Below are positions 38,277-50,254 of a stretch of DNA of 64,000 nucleotides, one piece after another. A program made the translations under genes and the position numbers. The first letter of the stretch is position 1. Each line of letters opens with the position of its first letter. The notes below the pieces were generated by a model, which was not told the origin of the DNA, made no database searches, and saw only the letters and a list, made by a program, of their open reading frames with translations. The stretch covers positions 29,886,501 through 29,950,500 of the forward strand of contig AP031353.1 of assembly GCA_037833965.1 (NCBI GenBank). Direction: 5' to 3'. The stretch is from Marchantia polymorpha subsp. ruderalis. Its lineage: Eukaryota; Streptophyta; Marchantiopsida; Marchantiales; Marchantiaceae.

Positions 38277-39920
38277 CTACTTGAGTGCCCGTCAAAATAC
38301 GTGTGATATTTTGAGATCATCCCTTATAAGCTAAATTTGTATTTGAAATAAAATCTTATGTAACAAACACCAAATAAAAAAATGCCCTCTTTAACGACAT
38401 TCAATTGGCATGTCTCACAATGTTAAAAACTCAATATTCTATAGCTTATTTGCCAGATTTCTAGAAATGATTTGAAGTTGAATAACTAACGTTTTAATAC
38501 TAAAAGTATTAATTTCAATAACATATAGGAAAATGTACAAAAATTACTATATGATCATGAAAACTAATTTACTTCAATTTGATTTAAGAATCTTATATAA
38601 TATTTGTATGCTATGACAAGATTGTTATCATCTAAACAGAGTTTATTAAATCACATATATTTCAAAGAATATTTACTAATCATTGCATCAACAATTTTTT
38701 TAATAGTATGTGTATTCTTACAATACTATACGTTTATTTCTTTATTCATGTATATGATTCAGATTGAATATTTTTTAGTAGCTCAGCTTTATAATGAACA
38801 TCAAAATCAAATTCTAACTATAGTAAGTATATGATTTGATGATAGATAAGATTAGATACTCTTTGCCTCAACTTCCACTTAATTAAGTGTATTTCTTTAT
38901 ATCAAAACATGTTTTTTGTAAATTTGATCATGACATGATCTTTTTGAAATTTCAGATTTGTGAGATATATATTTTGCGGAAAAAAAAAACCACGAAGTTT
39001 ATATAAATCATAAAAAATATGATTTTTCAATAAAATAAACATTTAATTATAAGATTTACATGTTATTATTTACTACTCAAATACGATTCTCAAACATTGA
39101 AATTTCAACATTAATTTGAATCTAAGTTTTAAATAAATTTTATCTAAATCAGATAATAAGCTTTTATTATATGTAAAAAATTTGTTATGAATCTTGTGTT
39201 TTATCATAAAAATTATTGACTTATTTGTTTTTAAATAAATTTAACTGTATCAATCATTTGAATATTGACAAATACAACAACCTTTGATTTTTAAAACTCA
39301 ACAATTCAACAAAAGAAGTAATAAGATCATTATTAGCTCTTAAACCAAGAATCAATAAATACAAGTGACGGGAAATTCACGTCAAATAACGAATAAACAT
39401 GAAACATCATATGTAACGCGATTCACCACATACGGCTACATCCACGAACAAGAAATGAAGCTCATTGGCTATGAGCTAGTTATAGATAGCTGACATGAAA
39501 CACTCGGATAAATCTTAACAATGATTCGATATTAGAAACAATTAAAGTAAATATATGAATAAACTAAATGGAAATATAATAATGACTATTTTAAAAGAGC
39601 TTTTTTGCATCATTTGTCTCATTTTAAAAGATGAATATTTGCAATTAATTTAATTTTTGTCTGAAAGTATTAATATTATTAAACTCACTTATTTAAAAAG
39701 TTACAAAGCTTGTTATATCAATCTTTGGATTTGTAATTCAAAAGCATAAATTTTTAGCTATAATTGCTTCATTTATCTACTTGTTTCAAGCTCAATGTTG
39801 TAAATATAAAATAACAAGATTTACAGCGTATCAATTAAAAAAAAACTGCAACATTTTTCAAATACTATATTCTAAGTTTTTTTATACTTTTTTTTCATAT
39901 CTTCATTTTTCCACATCTAA
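38277..39920. other. AT-rich DNA without recognisable genes
   Basis: Very AT-rich. The open frames are short and low in complexity (for example plus 38604-38834, hydrophobic). Decayed repeats are the likeliest content, but none could be classified. Confidence 0.4.
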
Positions 39921-40257
39921 TGTTAAAACTACCACATACACGTGACTGTCAAAAACAAAATTTTTTTGTAATAAGGGTTGTTTTTGTAGTATTGATATCC
40001 CTAGTAGCAGGGAGGCTGGAGATGCCCTCAAGAATGAGCTTGCGAGAGAGCTGGTCATCCTTTGTTGCCTGGCGACGGTTGGATCTATGGATATATCACA
40101 TGTGGAGGTGTTTTTTGCACTAAAACGAGTGGGGAAGTAAAAAACACGCTCTTGGGCTTGTGTGAAAAGATAAATTAATTTTACATGTCATGTGACTGCA
40201 AGATGCATCTCTAGTCGCAGTGTGGTCATTTTAACAATTTATGTGGTTGTTTTAACA
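39921..40257. mobile_element. Possible 337-bp inverted-repeat MITE
   Basis: TGTTAAAACTACCACATA at 39921-39938 matches the reverse complement of 40240-40257 at 17 of 18 positions. The right end carries a second related copy (TTTTAACAATTTATGTGG) and then AACAATTCTC, which recalls the GAGAATTGTTAAA terminus of the MITE at 4110. The interior is GC-richer than the flanks. No convincing target duplication was found, so the limits are provisional. Confidence 0.5.
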
Positions 40258-41335
40258 ATTCTCAAAGATAATCAAGATCTCCATCGTATTTGACAATATG
40301 ATCATCTTTCAAAAATGTTAAAACCGTTTTTTTTTTGCTCAATCAAATATATATTGCACTCATTTGAAAAAATATACATATACTATGTGTTGCTTTTTTG
40401 TCACAAATTTTTTGAATTTTTTCATTTTTTATATCCATTTTATAGTGATTAAACACACTACATAAAATATTAAATATACTTCTGACCAATTATATATATA
40501 TATATATTAACTTCATTTTTCATACAAATAATTGATATTTTACACATACAATGTACATTGACACAAATTGAAAATGTGATTATTGATAATTCAAATGTTG
40601 ATCATATAATAGTTTGGACAAACAAAATTATTTACATAAATAGGAAAAAAAATAAAAATTGTTGAAGTGGAGATCATAAATCTTTAATAAAACTTAAAAT
40701 ATTCAAGTAGAGTATCTTAGCATCATATTTGTTATTAAATATATATATATATATATATATGTATTTATATTTATATTCAAATTCAAGAGAAGCAAAGCTT
40801 ATAAATCATTATATTGCTTAAATAGCTACAAACAAATTAATTTGATTGACACAACAACCTTTAAAAAAATATGATTTTTCAAAATACTTTTATTCTACAA
40901 ATTTATGTTTTTTACAATATTCACACGCTGCTCATAAGATGATTGATGTTACTAGCTAATTTGTTTGTCATTGCACTACTATTATTGATATTAACATAAG
41001 TTGATATGATACCATTGAAAATATCACGTAATATCTACAGGTGACTTTATAAGAAAGTACGATACAAAGTATTTATTTCAAAATGGTTCATTTATTGATG
41101 CTATTTTATTTAAATAAGAATTTTTTTTATCTATATTAATCAAAATCTAATAGAAATTTAATTGTGTATTGTATATATTGAAAGTGCTTAAATAATAAAA
41201 ACTGATAACGTAATGAATAATGTATGCACGTAATTCATCTTAATCAGACCAGAAATTTACTAATGCAAAATTTATCTAAAATTTTGTAAAAAATATTTAT
41301 TTGTGTAAGAAAAACATTTGTTTATTTTTCATATC
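40258..41335. other. AT-rich DNA with TA microsatellites
   Basis: No gene content was recognised. Pure TA runs occur at about 40492-40507 and 40740-40760. Confidence 0.45.
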
Positions 41336-41958
41336 CAGTATAACCTCTATAATCTTATCAAGCTGGGACCGGCCCTTTTTGATAAGTTTATAGAGGTGAT
41401 AAGTTTCTAGAGTTTATTAAAATTGATTCATTTAATTTTGCTTGATTCGTCTAAGAACCATCCGAAAGGTTACAGAAAGGTATGGAAGGTTAGGAAGGTT
41501 ACGGCAAGGAATGCAGGAACTCGAAAAGACATAGAAGTTGTTTGATACCCAGGTTCCGTGTGTATTGGCTGTGGTATTGTAATGGGGTGTGTATGGCACT
41601 GTATCCTGGCGTACTGTATACAGTTGGACTGTGTAGAAGAAAACTTCTCAAAATGTAAACAACTTAACCCAGGAAAATCCCTAACCCACATCGGATACTT
41701 AAGCAGCCAACAAACAAATGTGAACAAAAGCTTAGGCAGACAACCATTACAAGTTTCTTTAGTCGATCATAGTCGTACAAATGTAGCTTGGAAAGCACAT
41801 CAACCTGAATATAATTTTATAAAAAATTCGGGGCAACCAAAACTTGATAAGTTATAAGATTATAAATTTTTGGCCTGGTCCTATGCCGGGACCGCACAAT
41901 TTGATAAATTTTTGGAGGTTATAAAATTATGGAGTATAAATTTATAGAGGTTCTACTG
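41336..41958. mobile_element. 623-bp pogo/Emigrant-like (Tc1/mariner) non-autonomous element
   Basis: The left end is CAGTATAACCTCTATAATCT and the right end, reverse-complemented, is CAGTAGAACCTCTATAAATT. These match the CAGTA-AACCTCTATAAATTA terminus known from plant Emigrant/Lemi1 pogo-type elements. A GGGACC motif follows within each end. TA follows the right end at 41959-41960; the left flank is TATC, so the TA duplication is only partly kept. A 99-codon open frame inside (41558-41857) shows no DDE transposase signature. Confidence 0.78.
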
Positions 41959-44814
41959 TAGTGAAATGTACTGAGTTAATTAATCATTTTTAAATTGAAA
42001 GATTGAACCAAGATGTAAATTAAATCTCAACAAGTTTTTCTTAAACCACATATTGAAGTGAACATTATTTTGCTTTATTTGATCCATCCAACAAATATTA
42101 AAGAAGATTGATGTTTTTTTCTATCAAAATATTGAATTTTCACCTTTATTTTAGTAATTAAGCATTAAAGAACTCTAAATTTTTCATTTTGATACTAGAA
42201 ATGCCAAGAATAATAAAAAGTTTAAAGGTACCTTTACTAATAGCTTGAATGTATGTTTATGTATGTCGTCCGAGTTTCATCTCTGTGCAAAGCAAACAAA
42301 CTAGTGGCTACAGTGCATTTATTGGAAATCTCAAGGCTATGATGAGATTTTGAATTTAACAAACGTTATCTACATCTTTGAATAATTCATTTTCTCTTCC
42401 TGACACATTCCATATAAACTAATTTTTTGTAAAAATATTAAATATTAAATTTGCATTCAAAGTTAATATTCAAGCAAGTATAATTTATTTTTATCTATAT
42501 GCTTTATTTGCAATATATCATCAAATCTTGGAAAATTATATGACCAAATGTCATTGATAAAGCATAAATATGATTGAAATAATTGTGAATTTCAATCAAA
42601 TTAATCAATATTTCAAAATGTATGTGTGATAATGCTCTATGTTACTATAATATACTTCACATAATTAACAACAAGAAGTAAAATGTTTTTTTGCCACTAG
42701 AGTTAGTATTACAATATCATGCTGTATTTTCAACAAACATCAGTTTTTCTCTCTCTAATTCTACAAACTAACTTTTATAGTATCATGAGCTACATACCTT
42801 TGCAATGTGAAGTCTAACTTATATTATATAAATACTATTATACAAATGCAAATCAAAGTAGATAGATTATATTTACACACATGTATATATACATGTATTA
42901 ATCCATTCACATACTTGCATTGTGATTCATTTGTGTATCATATAAGAATATTATAAATATAAGATATAATATCATGAAACCAAATATTTCAATGTTTTTT
43001 CTTATTTATGAAAAATCAAACTTCTTGAGTTCATATTTTTGTGATCTCATGAAATTATTAATCTATTTGCTGCATTTTCTAGAGTCTTATTTGAACCATG
43101 AATAAAAACTTTATCATTATGTTATTTGATATATGTACAATTTTTAGAAATTTGCAAATTAGATTTAATTGATCGTTTTTCACAAAGCTCATGATATATG
43201 TTTTGAAAATAAACTAAACTAAAATAAAATAAATATTTGATTAAATCCATTAGATCTACAATATTTTCATAAAAATCAAAAGTATATCCAAAAGATGAAA
43301 AGTGAATCATATATCAATTCAAATATAAATCATTATTTTGCAGAATAATTATCTTGACTATCAATCTAGATTTTATGTGTTTTATTACGAATATTGTGCT
43401 TAATTGTGTAGATTCATTTTAGCTATTGAAACTTTGGAAGTTTCACTAATGCTTTAAAATTTGGTTGTTTATAATGATTATGTTGTTGTTATCATGTTGA
43501 AGTATATTCAAGTTTCCGTCAGATTGCATTGCTCCAGATTTTTAAAAATGCTGCAATAAAATCTGATATTGTATTAAATTCTTTTTACATTTTACTTTGA
43601 CATTTTTAACTTTAAACGTGTAATGAAAATATTTATAAATTAAAAAATAAATAAAAAATATTTATACATATTGATATCATATCTGATGTATTATTTAAAT
43701 TTTAATATATTTTTATTCAATTTTCTAAAAATCAATTATTTTGAATAGGATTATCATCAAATATGGGCACATGAAGAAATCATAAAAACTTTATAATCTG
43801 ATTTTTTTATTTGCATAATTTTTTATTAGTTATAATTTTTATTATTGTCATCTTATTACACATGATTTGATCTTTTATTAATTTAGATTTAGCTTTAAAT
43901 TAGATACATACATGTCAGATTTTAAAATGAATGAGTAAATTTTTTTGATCAATAAAAAATTATTATATTAATATTATTTCAAATACATTTTTTTTCATAT
44001 GCTGATAAGATGATTATTATAGTTTGTGTATTGAAACAATAGAGATATATTGATAAATTCTCACACAATCACTATTTTAGCTTCAAATTTATATCCAAAA
44101 AACATGTATTTTTATGTTTTATTTATGCTTCTGAATTTTTATGTTGAAAATAATTTATTTAAAATTAGATCTCTAAAATGCTATAAATAAAAATATAATG
44201 ATCTTTGTATTATTTTTTAGCATTGATGTTTCAGAAATCTAAGTCATAATTTTCAAAAAATGTGCATATATATTACGTTTTTTATTCTAAAATAAAATAT
44301 GAAAAATTCAAGTAACAAAAATCTCAATATTTTTGAAAGTACTGTTTTATTTTTTTATGAATTTTATGTTATTATTTTGTGCAAGTTGTTTACATTGTTA
44401 TGTTTCATAATTGAGCTACAACTAAGTCAACAATCTCAATGATCTTTGTAGCAGGATGAACGTTTGAAATCAGTAATAGTAATAATATCTATATTATTGA
44501 AGAAAAAAAAATGGAAATGATAAATAATGACAATAAAATATTTGCAATAATGCAACCAAATGCTGATTGTGAGATACTTTATTAAATAGTGTGGGGAAAT
44601 ATGCATAATATGTTGAGTCAATCTAGCGTATCAACTATTTTGGACTGAAACTATCAATACCTGTGTGTATTTGATTAAAAAAATTTCTTCTAATGCAATC
44701 AATGTTTTCATATCATCTGAACTGAGTCACAAACAAAGTTTTTTGTAAAACTTAATCTCACACATTCAAGAAAATAGTACCAAGTTGAATAATACATTCA
44801 AGAAATGTCAATTT
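41959..44814. other. Very AT-rich, unresolved repeat DNA
   Basis: No open frame above 65 codons and no domain were seen. Part of it could be the decayed gag/integrase portion of the plus-strand copia relic that becomes recognisable at 44815. Confidence 0.4.
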
Positions 44815-46142
44815 TTTTTGGATATGTTAGTGGTGTGAAGTGTTTTAAGCTATGTGATCTAACAATATATAAATTCATTGTCAGTAAGAATGTTTGTTTT
44901 CAATGAGTACAAATTGATAAAAGAGATAGAGAGTCTTAAGACTCCTTGTATTGGGAAGTAATAAACTTTACTCACTAATGTTGTTTGTCACGAATGGAGA
45001 TTGATTATTATATGATTCATGATGTGACACAAAAAGAAACTCCAATACACATAGAAAAACATCTTGAAAAGCAAAATTTAGAGTAGTACATTGTTGTTGG
45101 TCAAACTTAAATACTTGCATCGAACAATGAATATCAATTAAAATCGTCCATTAAAATATCATAAAATTGAAATAATATGGACTTTGCAAGGTATTGATTA
45201 TGGATTGATTCATACATTTTTAAGTATATCGATAAAGAGAATGATGATGTCATTGCGTTGATCTTGGAAGAAGTATAACTCTTTTTTTTTTTATATAGCA
45301 CTCCAAGCTTTTAGTGAAGCTTCAAAGGAATCAAATTTGATTGCTTGCAAGTGGATGTATAAGTAAAGAACAATTTAGTAGATGATGAAAGTAGAATATT
45401 CAAAGCTAAATTAGTGGTTAGAAGTTTCACATAAGAGAAAGATATGAATTATAACAAAATATTTTAATGTGTAACAAATTATGCTACAATTTGATTATTT
45501 TGTGCATTTGCTGCAATATTTAGTTTGATAATGAATCAGATGTATATACGTACTACACTTTACTATTGATCTTTGAAAGAAAAAATTTACACAAGACAAT
45601 CAATTGGCTTTGAGAATAAATATCAAGAAAATTTATTTATGGATAACTAATTCATTTTATGTTGTGAATCAAATTTATTGGTTTTGTAGAAAATGAAATG
45701 CAAGGTTTGATGAGTTCATGAAAATACAAATTTTTTTCATAAATTGTATATGATTCTTGTGTATAAACGAAGAAGATGAATAACAAGATCTTCAATCTTA
45801 TTATTCGAATACTCTACGTAAATGGTGTGCTTATCTTGGCAAATTCAATGTTGACATATGCAAAAATCTGCAATTAAGATGAACATTTTGTGTAAGTTTA
45901 TAAGTACATTAGGGATGAACATTCATAAAGACTTGTTGATGAATAGTTTATATTTGAGTCAAAACAAGTATGTTCAACGTATGCTTGACAACTTTAACAT
46001 GATTAAAGAAGTATGAAATTTTTTTTGGCAACACACTTCAAGCTTTTTGCAACTCAATGTCCAACAAATGCCATTAAGAATAAAAAAGATGTCATCAGTT
46101 TTTTGTGACAAAGCTTTTGATAACTTCATGTATTTGATGATA

Positions 46143-46512
46143 TGTTGTAACACTAGGGTTTAGAGAGAAGCTCACTCGAAGATAGAAACGTAAACTCTGA
46201 AGATAAGAGATACCAACAATGGTTCTCCTCTCCCTTATATAGCTCTCACCAACAAGTACAAGGAGATAAGATCTAATCCCCACCCTCCATCCCACTCCTA
46301 GTGGATGGATGACGTGGCGGATAAACCTAACAAGCACACGGATCGCTGACGTGGCGCACCCAACTAACACACTAACTAACACAGTCAATCCTTACCTACA
46401 AGCACACGGATTTCTGACGTGGCACTGTCAACTAACACATCCACTGTGTACCTACCAAGTGCGCGGATCGCTGACGTGGCAGCTATGACTAGTGCACACT
46501 AAAGTATCTACA
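46143..46512 (-). mobile_element. LTR nested in the copia RT relic
   Basis: The block interrupts the RT between YLM and CTRFDIA and is far GC-richer than its host. Read on the minus strand it begins TGTAGATAC and ends GTGTTACAACA, that is TG...CA, with a TATATAAG box about 90 bp before the 3' end (46234-46241). Its layout (upstream boxes, TATA, leader, CAACA end) is that of a solo LTR. The full interruption spans 46141-46555, flanked by GATGA/GATGG, so the exact right limit and duplication are uncertain. Confidence 0.65.
46310..46480 (-). promoter_or_regulatory. Four TGACGTGGC boxes in the nested LTR
   Basis: TGACGTGGC occurs at 46310-46318, 46347-46355, 46415-46423 and 46472-46480. The last three sit in a longer repeated phrase (CGGATCGC or CGGATTTC before the box). 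On the transcribed minus strand the box reads GCCACGTCA, an ACGT-core site of the kind bound by plant bZIP factors. All four lie upstream of the minus-strand TATATAAG at 46234-46241, as expected for an enhancer. Confidence 0.7.
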
Positions 46513-47370
46513 TCAATATTTAAAATAAACTCTACTTTAGTTCTAACTAACTAAAGATGGTTACATATGCACAAGATTTGATATTGCTTTAGCTGTGGGC
46601 AAGATGAGAAGATATATGACATATCTATGATACGTGAATTAGGAACCAATAAAATGGATTCTCATATACTTGAGTAATATCAAGTATTATGATTCATTAT
46701 TTGATGATTAATTAGACAATGCAAGATTTTTGCTAGGTTGAGTTGATGTTGATTATGAACAAGATGTTAATGAAATGAAATGAAATTTACAACTGGGTAT
46801 GTGTTTACACTAGATTATTTAAAGATATACCTTGCATAAATGAATAATTCAATCTAGAATTGAAGTTGAATATGTAACGATAGCAGAAGCAACAAAAGAA
46901 GCTAGTTGATAGAATAGGCATATCACTAAGATAAAATTAAAACAACAAGTCTTCAATCTTGTGATATATAAAATGTGTTATTTTTTTTGCAAATAAATTA
47001 ATGGAAAACATAATGAAATACATTGACATAGGTTAATTATTTATCAGACCATGCAATTTTTTTATAAAAATATTGAGCTAATTAAGATTTACATTAATTT
47101 TAATCTAGTTGATGTGTTGATCAAAATTATTTCTTTGAAGAGGTTTATAAAACATTGTGCTACTATGCAAGTTCCTTACGAGATTCAAAATTAGATTTTA
47201 TCAACAATTTTAATTAATTATGTATATTTTTACTTTATTTTGTTTTGGCTATGACTTAGTTATAGTTAACTGTAGTTTAAAAACATACATGTGTTTTTCC
47301 CTAGTACTTTCCGTACAGTAATTAAATAGGTTATGGAGGCTATTGAGTTACGAGAGATATTTTTAATACT

Positions 47371-48229
47371 AATTCCTGTCAAGATTGTTGTTGGATGCTG
47401 ATAGTGGTTGCGCATTAGGATTTGCATTTCTATGATACTACACAAAACCTCAAGAATTAGCTCACCGTCTCGAACATTATATCATCTAAGTGGAGATGTT
47501 TCCTTGGATTCAACCAAGATATTTTCATTTTTGTGTGTTTTTCCTCATAACATTTTTTTTTTCAAAAATTTATTTATGAATTTTTTGTTGATTAGATTGA
47601 GTTTTAGCAATGAATATTCTATCTGCTAATAAAATTAATCACATATCTATTTTAAAATTTAAAATGTAATTTTGGAATTTTTCAATGTAAAAATTTAAAA
47701 TCTGTTATATATTATGTTGATCAATATATATTTACAAGTATGTTAAAGTTTTGAAAGTTCATGCTTTTTCTCAAAAAATAATTGTGTGGACCAGGTTTAA
47801 GGGTTCATGAACTTATATGATTTGTAAAGAGTGAAGAGTATTATGTCAAGAAGAAAGAGTGAACACTATATATGACAAATTGATGTTTATGAGCATCTTT
47901 TTTTCATGCGTATTTTCAAATCTGTTAGTGAACACATCTGAAAATTACATCTTGTAAATTCATTTTCTGATGGATGCTTGGATCTGAGGTTTTAGAGAGC
48001 TCGCTAGATCTAAGATATGGGAATTTGGTTACGTAGGATGTATGTAGGATGCAGACACACGGTTAAACAATTGAATGGATAAAGTGACCAGTATATTGGA
48101 CGTTATGACCAGATATAAGATAAGCTGGATGAAGAACTATTATTGCTCGGCTGGAAAATTCGACGGCCTAATCATAGTGATACTAAGGTTACAGTACGAA
48201 TTTGTTGTAAGAGGGTCGAGGGACCGATT
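47371..48229. other. Transition from repeat relic to gene leader
   Basis: AT-rich to about 48060, then GC rises. No gene recognised. Promoter elements of the kinase gene may lie toward the right end. Confidence 0.35.
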
Positions 48230-50254
48230 ACAGAGCGTGAGAGTGCATGCCGGGACAGGCTTTGTTTGGATACTGTGCAAGCGCATGGTATGGGGCGATG
48301 GCATGGAGGAGGAAGGGAAAGTTGGGGCGAGGCGAGACATGGCATGGGATGGCATGGCATGGGTGGGCTAGAGAGAATGAAGAAAGAAAGAGGAGCAGGA
48401 GAATCGGATTGGGTACAGGACTTTTGGGTCCGGAAAGATGGCGCGGGGACTCCGGTCTTCTCTCGCGAGCCAAAGCAAACGAGCGAGCGACGAACTGCGC
48501 GTGCCGACCATTCGTCGATCAGTACCGGCACCCACCCGTTTCATTTTCCCTCCGTCTCGCCCAGCTGTGCTGAAGTCCTGTTCCTTCGGTCTGCGTTCCT
48601 CTCACCGTGCGCCTACCCGTAGGCCCTCCAGCCCGGCCCATCGCGCCCCGAATTCGTGCCCTTGTCGTCTCTTCTGCCCGTTCGCACTCCGTTTGCCCGG
48701 TGACCGAGCAACAAATCAGCCCTCCGAAAGAACCGTCAGTCGACTTTCTCTGCGAGTGAAACTTAGGTCTAAATCCACCCTCGGATAGATCATCGGACGG
48801 CCTACGACCGAGATTCTCACTGAAAAGCTAAACTCCAAAGCGGAAAAGCGCCTGCTTCTAACTGCGCGAAAGGCGGATTGCTTCCCGGGCCGGGCGTTCT
48901 CTTGCTCGCTCTGTTTCCTTGTTGTTGTTGGACTGACTGACTGACTGACTGACTGACTGGCAGGCAGGCACAGGCATGCATGCCAGGACTGCAGTAGAAG
49001 AGCGGCGAGCGAGTGTGTGATTGGGGGTCGGTCCTTCCTCCTTCCTCCCGCGGCTCGTCCTTGCGTCGCCCCCCGCCTGACTTTCCCCCGCCCGCCCGCC
49101 CTCTCGCTGGCTCGTTGGTTCCTAAGTCTGCGCCTTTTGTCATTCGTGGTTTTGTTGCTCAGTGTCAAGCAAGCCCAGGCAAGAAGCAGGGCAAGAGTAG
49201 ACAACACAAAGCGGAGTGAAGAGCAGACAAAGCTAAGGCCAGGCAGGCGAGGTAAAGCAAAGCAAAGCAAAGCCAGGCCAGGGAGGGGAGGGGGAGAAGA
49301 GGCGAGGCGAACTCAAAGCACAGAACTAAGCTGCTGCTGCTGCAGTTGCCGCAGTGCGTCGCTCTCAGAGAGAGAGAGGCCGTGAGAGGGAGACTACTGG
49401 ACCCGTAGGTCTCGCGAGCGCTCGAGCTCGCTTGCTTGCATCCGCTGCTTTCCTCCCTTCGTTTCCTTTCCTCCCCTTTGTCCTCCTGTCTTTCTTAATT
49501 CGCTTCGTGTCTCGGTCAGTCGTTCTTCCACTCGTCTTCCTTCGTCGTCATCAGCGGGCGACCGGGCTCGCTGTCTGGTGCATGCCCTCTTGCCTGCCCT
49601 CAGGTTCATACCGTGAAATTGTGTCGAGGTCTCCGCCCGGGCTCGACTTGTTCTACGGAGCCAGGTAGATAGATTGCCAGATAGTAAGGGCGGACGGACA
49701 CCCGCCTGCCTTGCTTCGCTTCCTCTTGACTTGCTTGCCTGCTTTCTTTCTCTCTTGCTCGTTCCCTCTCCTGACCTCGTGTCTTTCGTACATCCATCCG
49801 CCCGCGCTCCGTGCAGCTCAATACCAGAAGAAGCTGGAAGAAGCTGGAAGAAGGTAGCTTTCAGAGTGGACAAGGTGAGAGAGGGTAGAACGACCCAGTC
49901 GAAAACCAACGAAACAACGCGCTGAGAGTAGGACTCGACGCGAGTTTTGCACGAGCAGGCATCAGGCTCGTTACCGCGGGGAAGATATGACGTTTGGAAA
50001 AACAGATTAAGGGAGCGACGAGGAGTTTGGTCGTAAAGGTTTCGGCGTTCGATTTGGTTTGGCTTGGTTTTAAGAGGTTCTCGCGGGTCGGGGGTGAATG
50101 GTCTTCAGTGACAGATGAGTGCAACAGTGGGAGTAGCCATGGCTCATTGGTAAGGTTGGCTTGAATGGAGGCTCGTGAGAAAGATGATGTAGGAACGAAC
50201 ACCGGGTGTTTTGCAAGGATGTGTACATGCTGGCAAGCCTTGGAGCGCGCGGTT
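48230..50254 (+). promoter_or_regulatory. GC-rich leader/promoter of the RLCK-VII kinase gene
   Basis: About 2 kb of very GC-rich sequence lies directly upstream of the ATG at 50255. It contains a (GACT)7 run at 48931-48960 followed by CAGG repeats, GCAAA repeats at about 49256-49272, a CTG/CAG cluster near 49332-49345 and a GA run at 49368-49380. The long overlapping open frames here on both strands look like composition artefacts. The transcription start and any leader intron cannot be placed. Confidence 0.4.

Larger units (their letters stand above)
44815..47370 (+). mobile_element. copia integrase-RT-RNase H relic, plus strand
   Basis: In order on the plus strand: the integrase C-terminus at about 44818-44900 (GYVSGVKCFKLCD ... 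KFIVSKNVCF); RT from about 45290 (ACKWMYK, KAKLVVRSFT, EEKIYTRQSIGFE, R-x-RFDEFM); the polymerase site degenerated to YVNGVLILANS (family YVDDMLIA); LGMNIHKDLL and LSQNKYVQRMLDNFNM; then, after an LTR insertion, CTRFDIALAVGK at about 46572-46610; RNase H with VDVDYEQDVNE; and the C-terminal NLVDVLIKIISLKRF near 47110. A weak polypurine remnant lies near 47350. Many stops show it is dead. The two catalytic RT Asp residues have become N-G. Confidence 0.75.

Noticed and set aside
48143..49909. Many overlapping open frames on both strands upstream of the kinase
   Set aside because: GC-rich leader with microsatellites lacks stops by composition; no domain in any frame.
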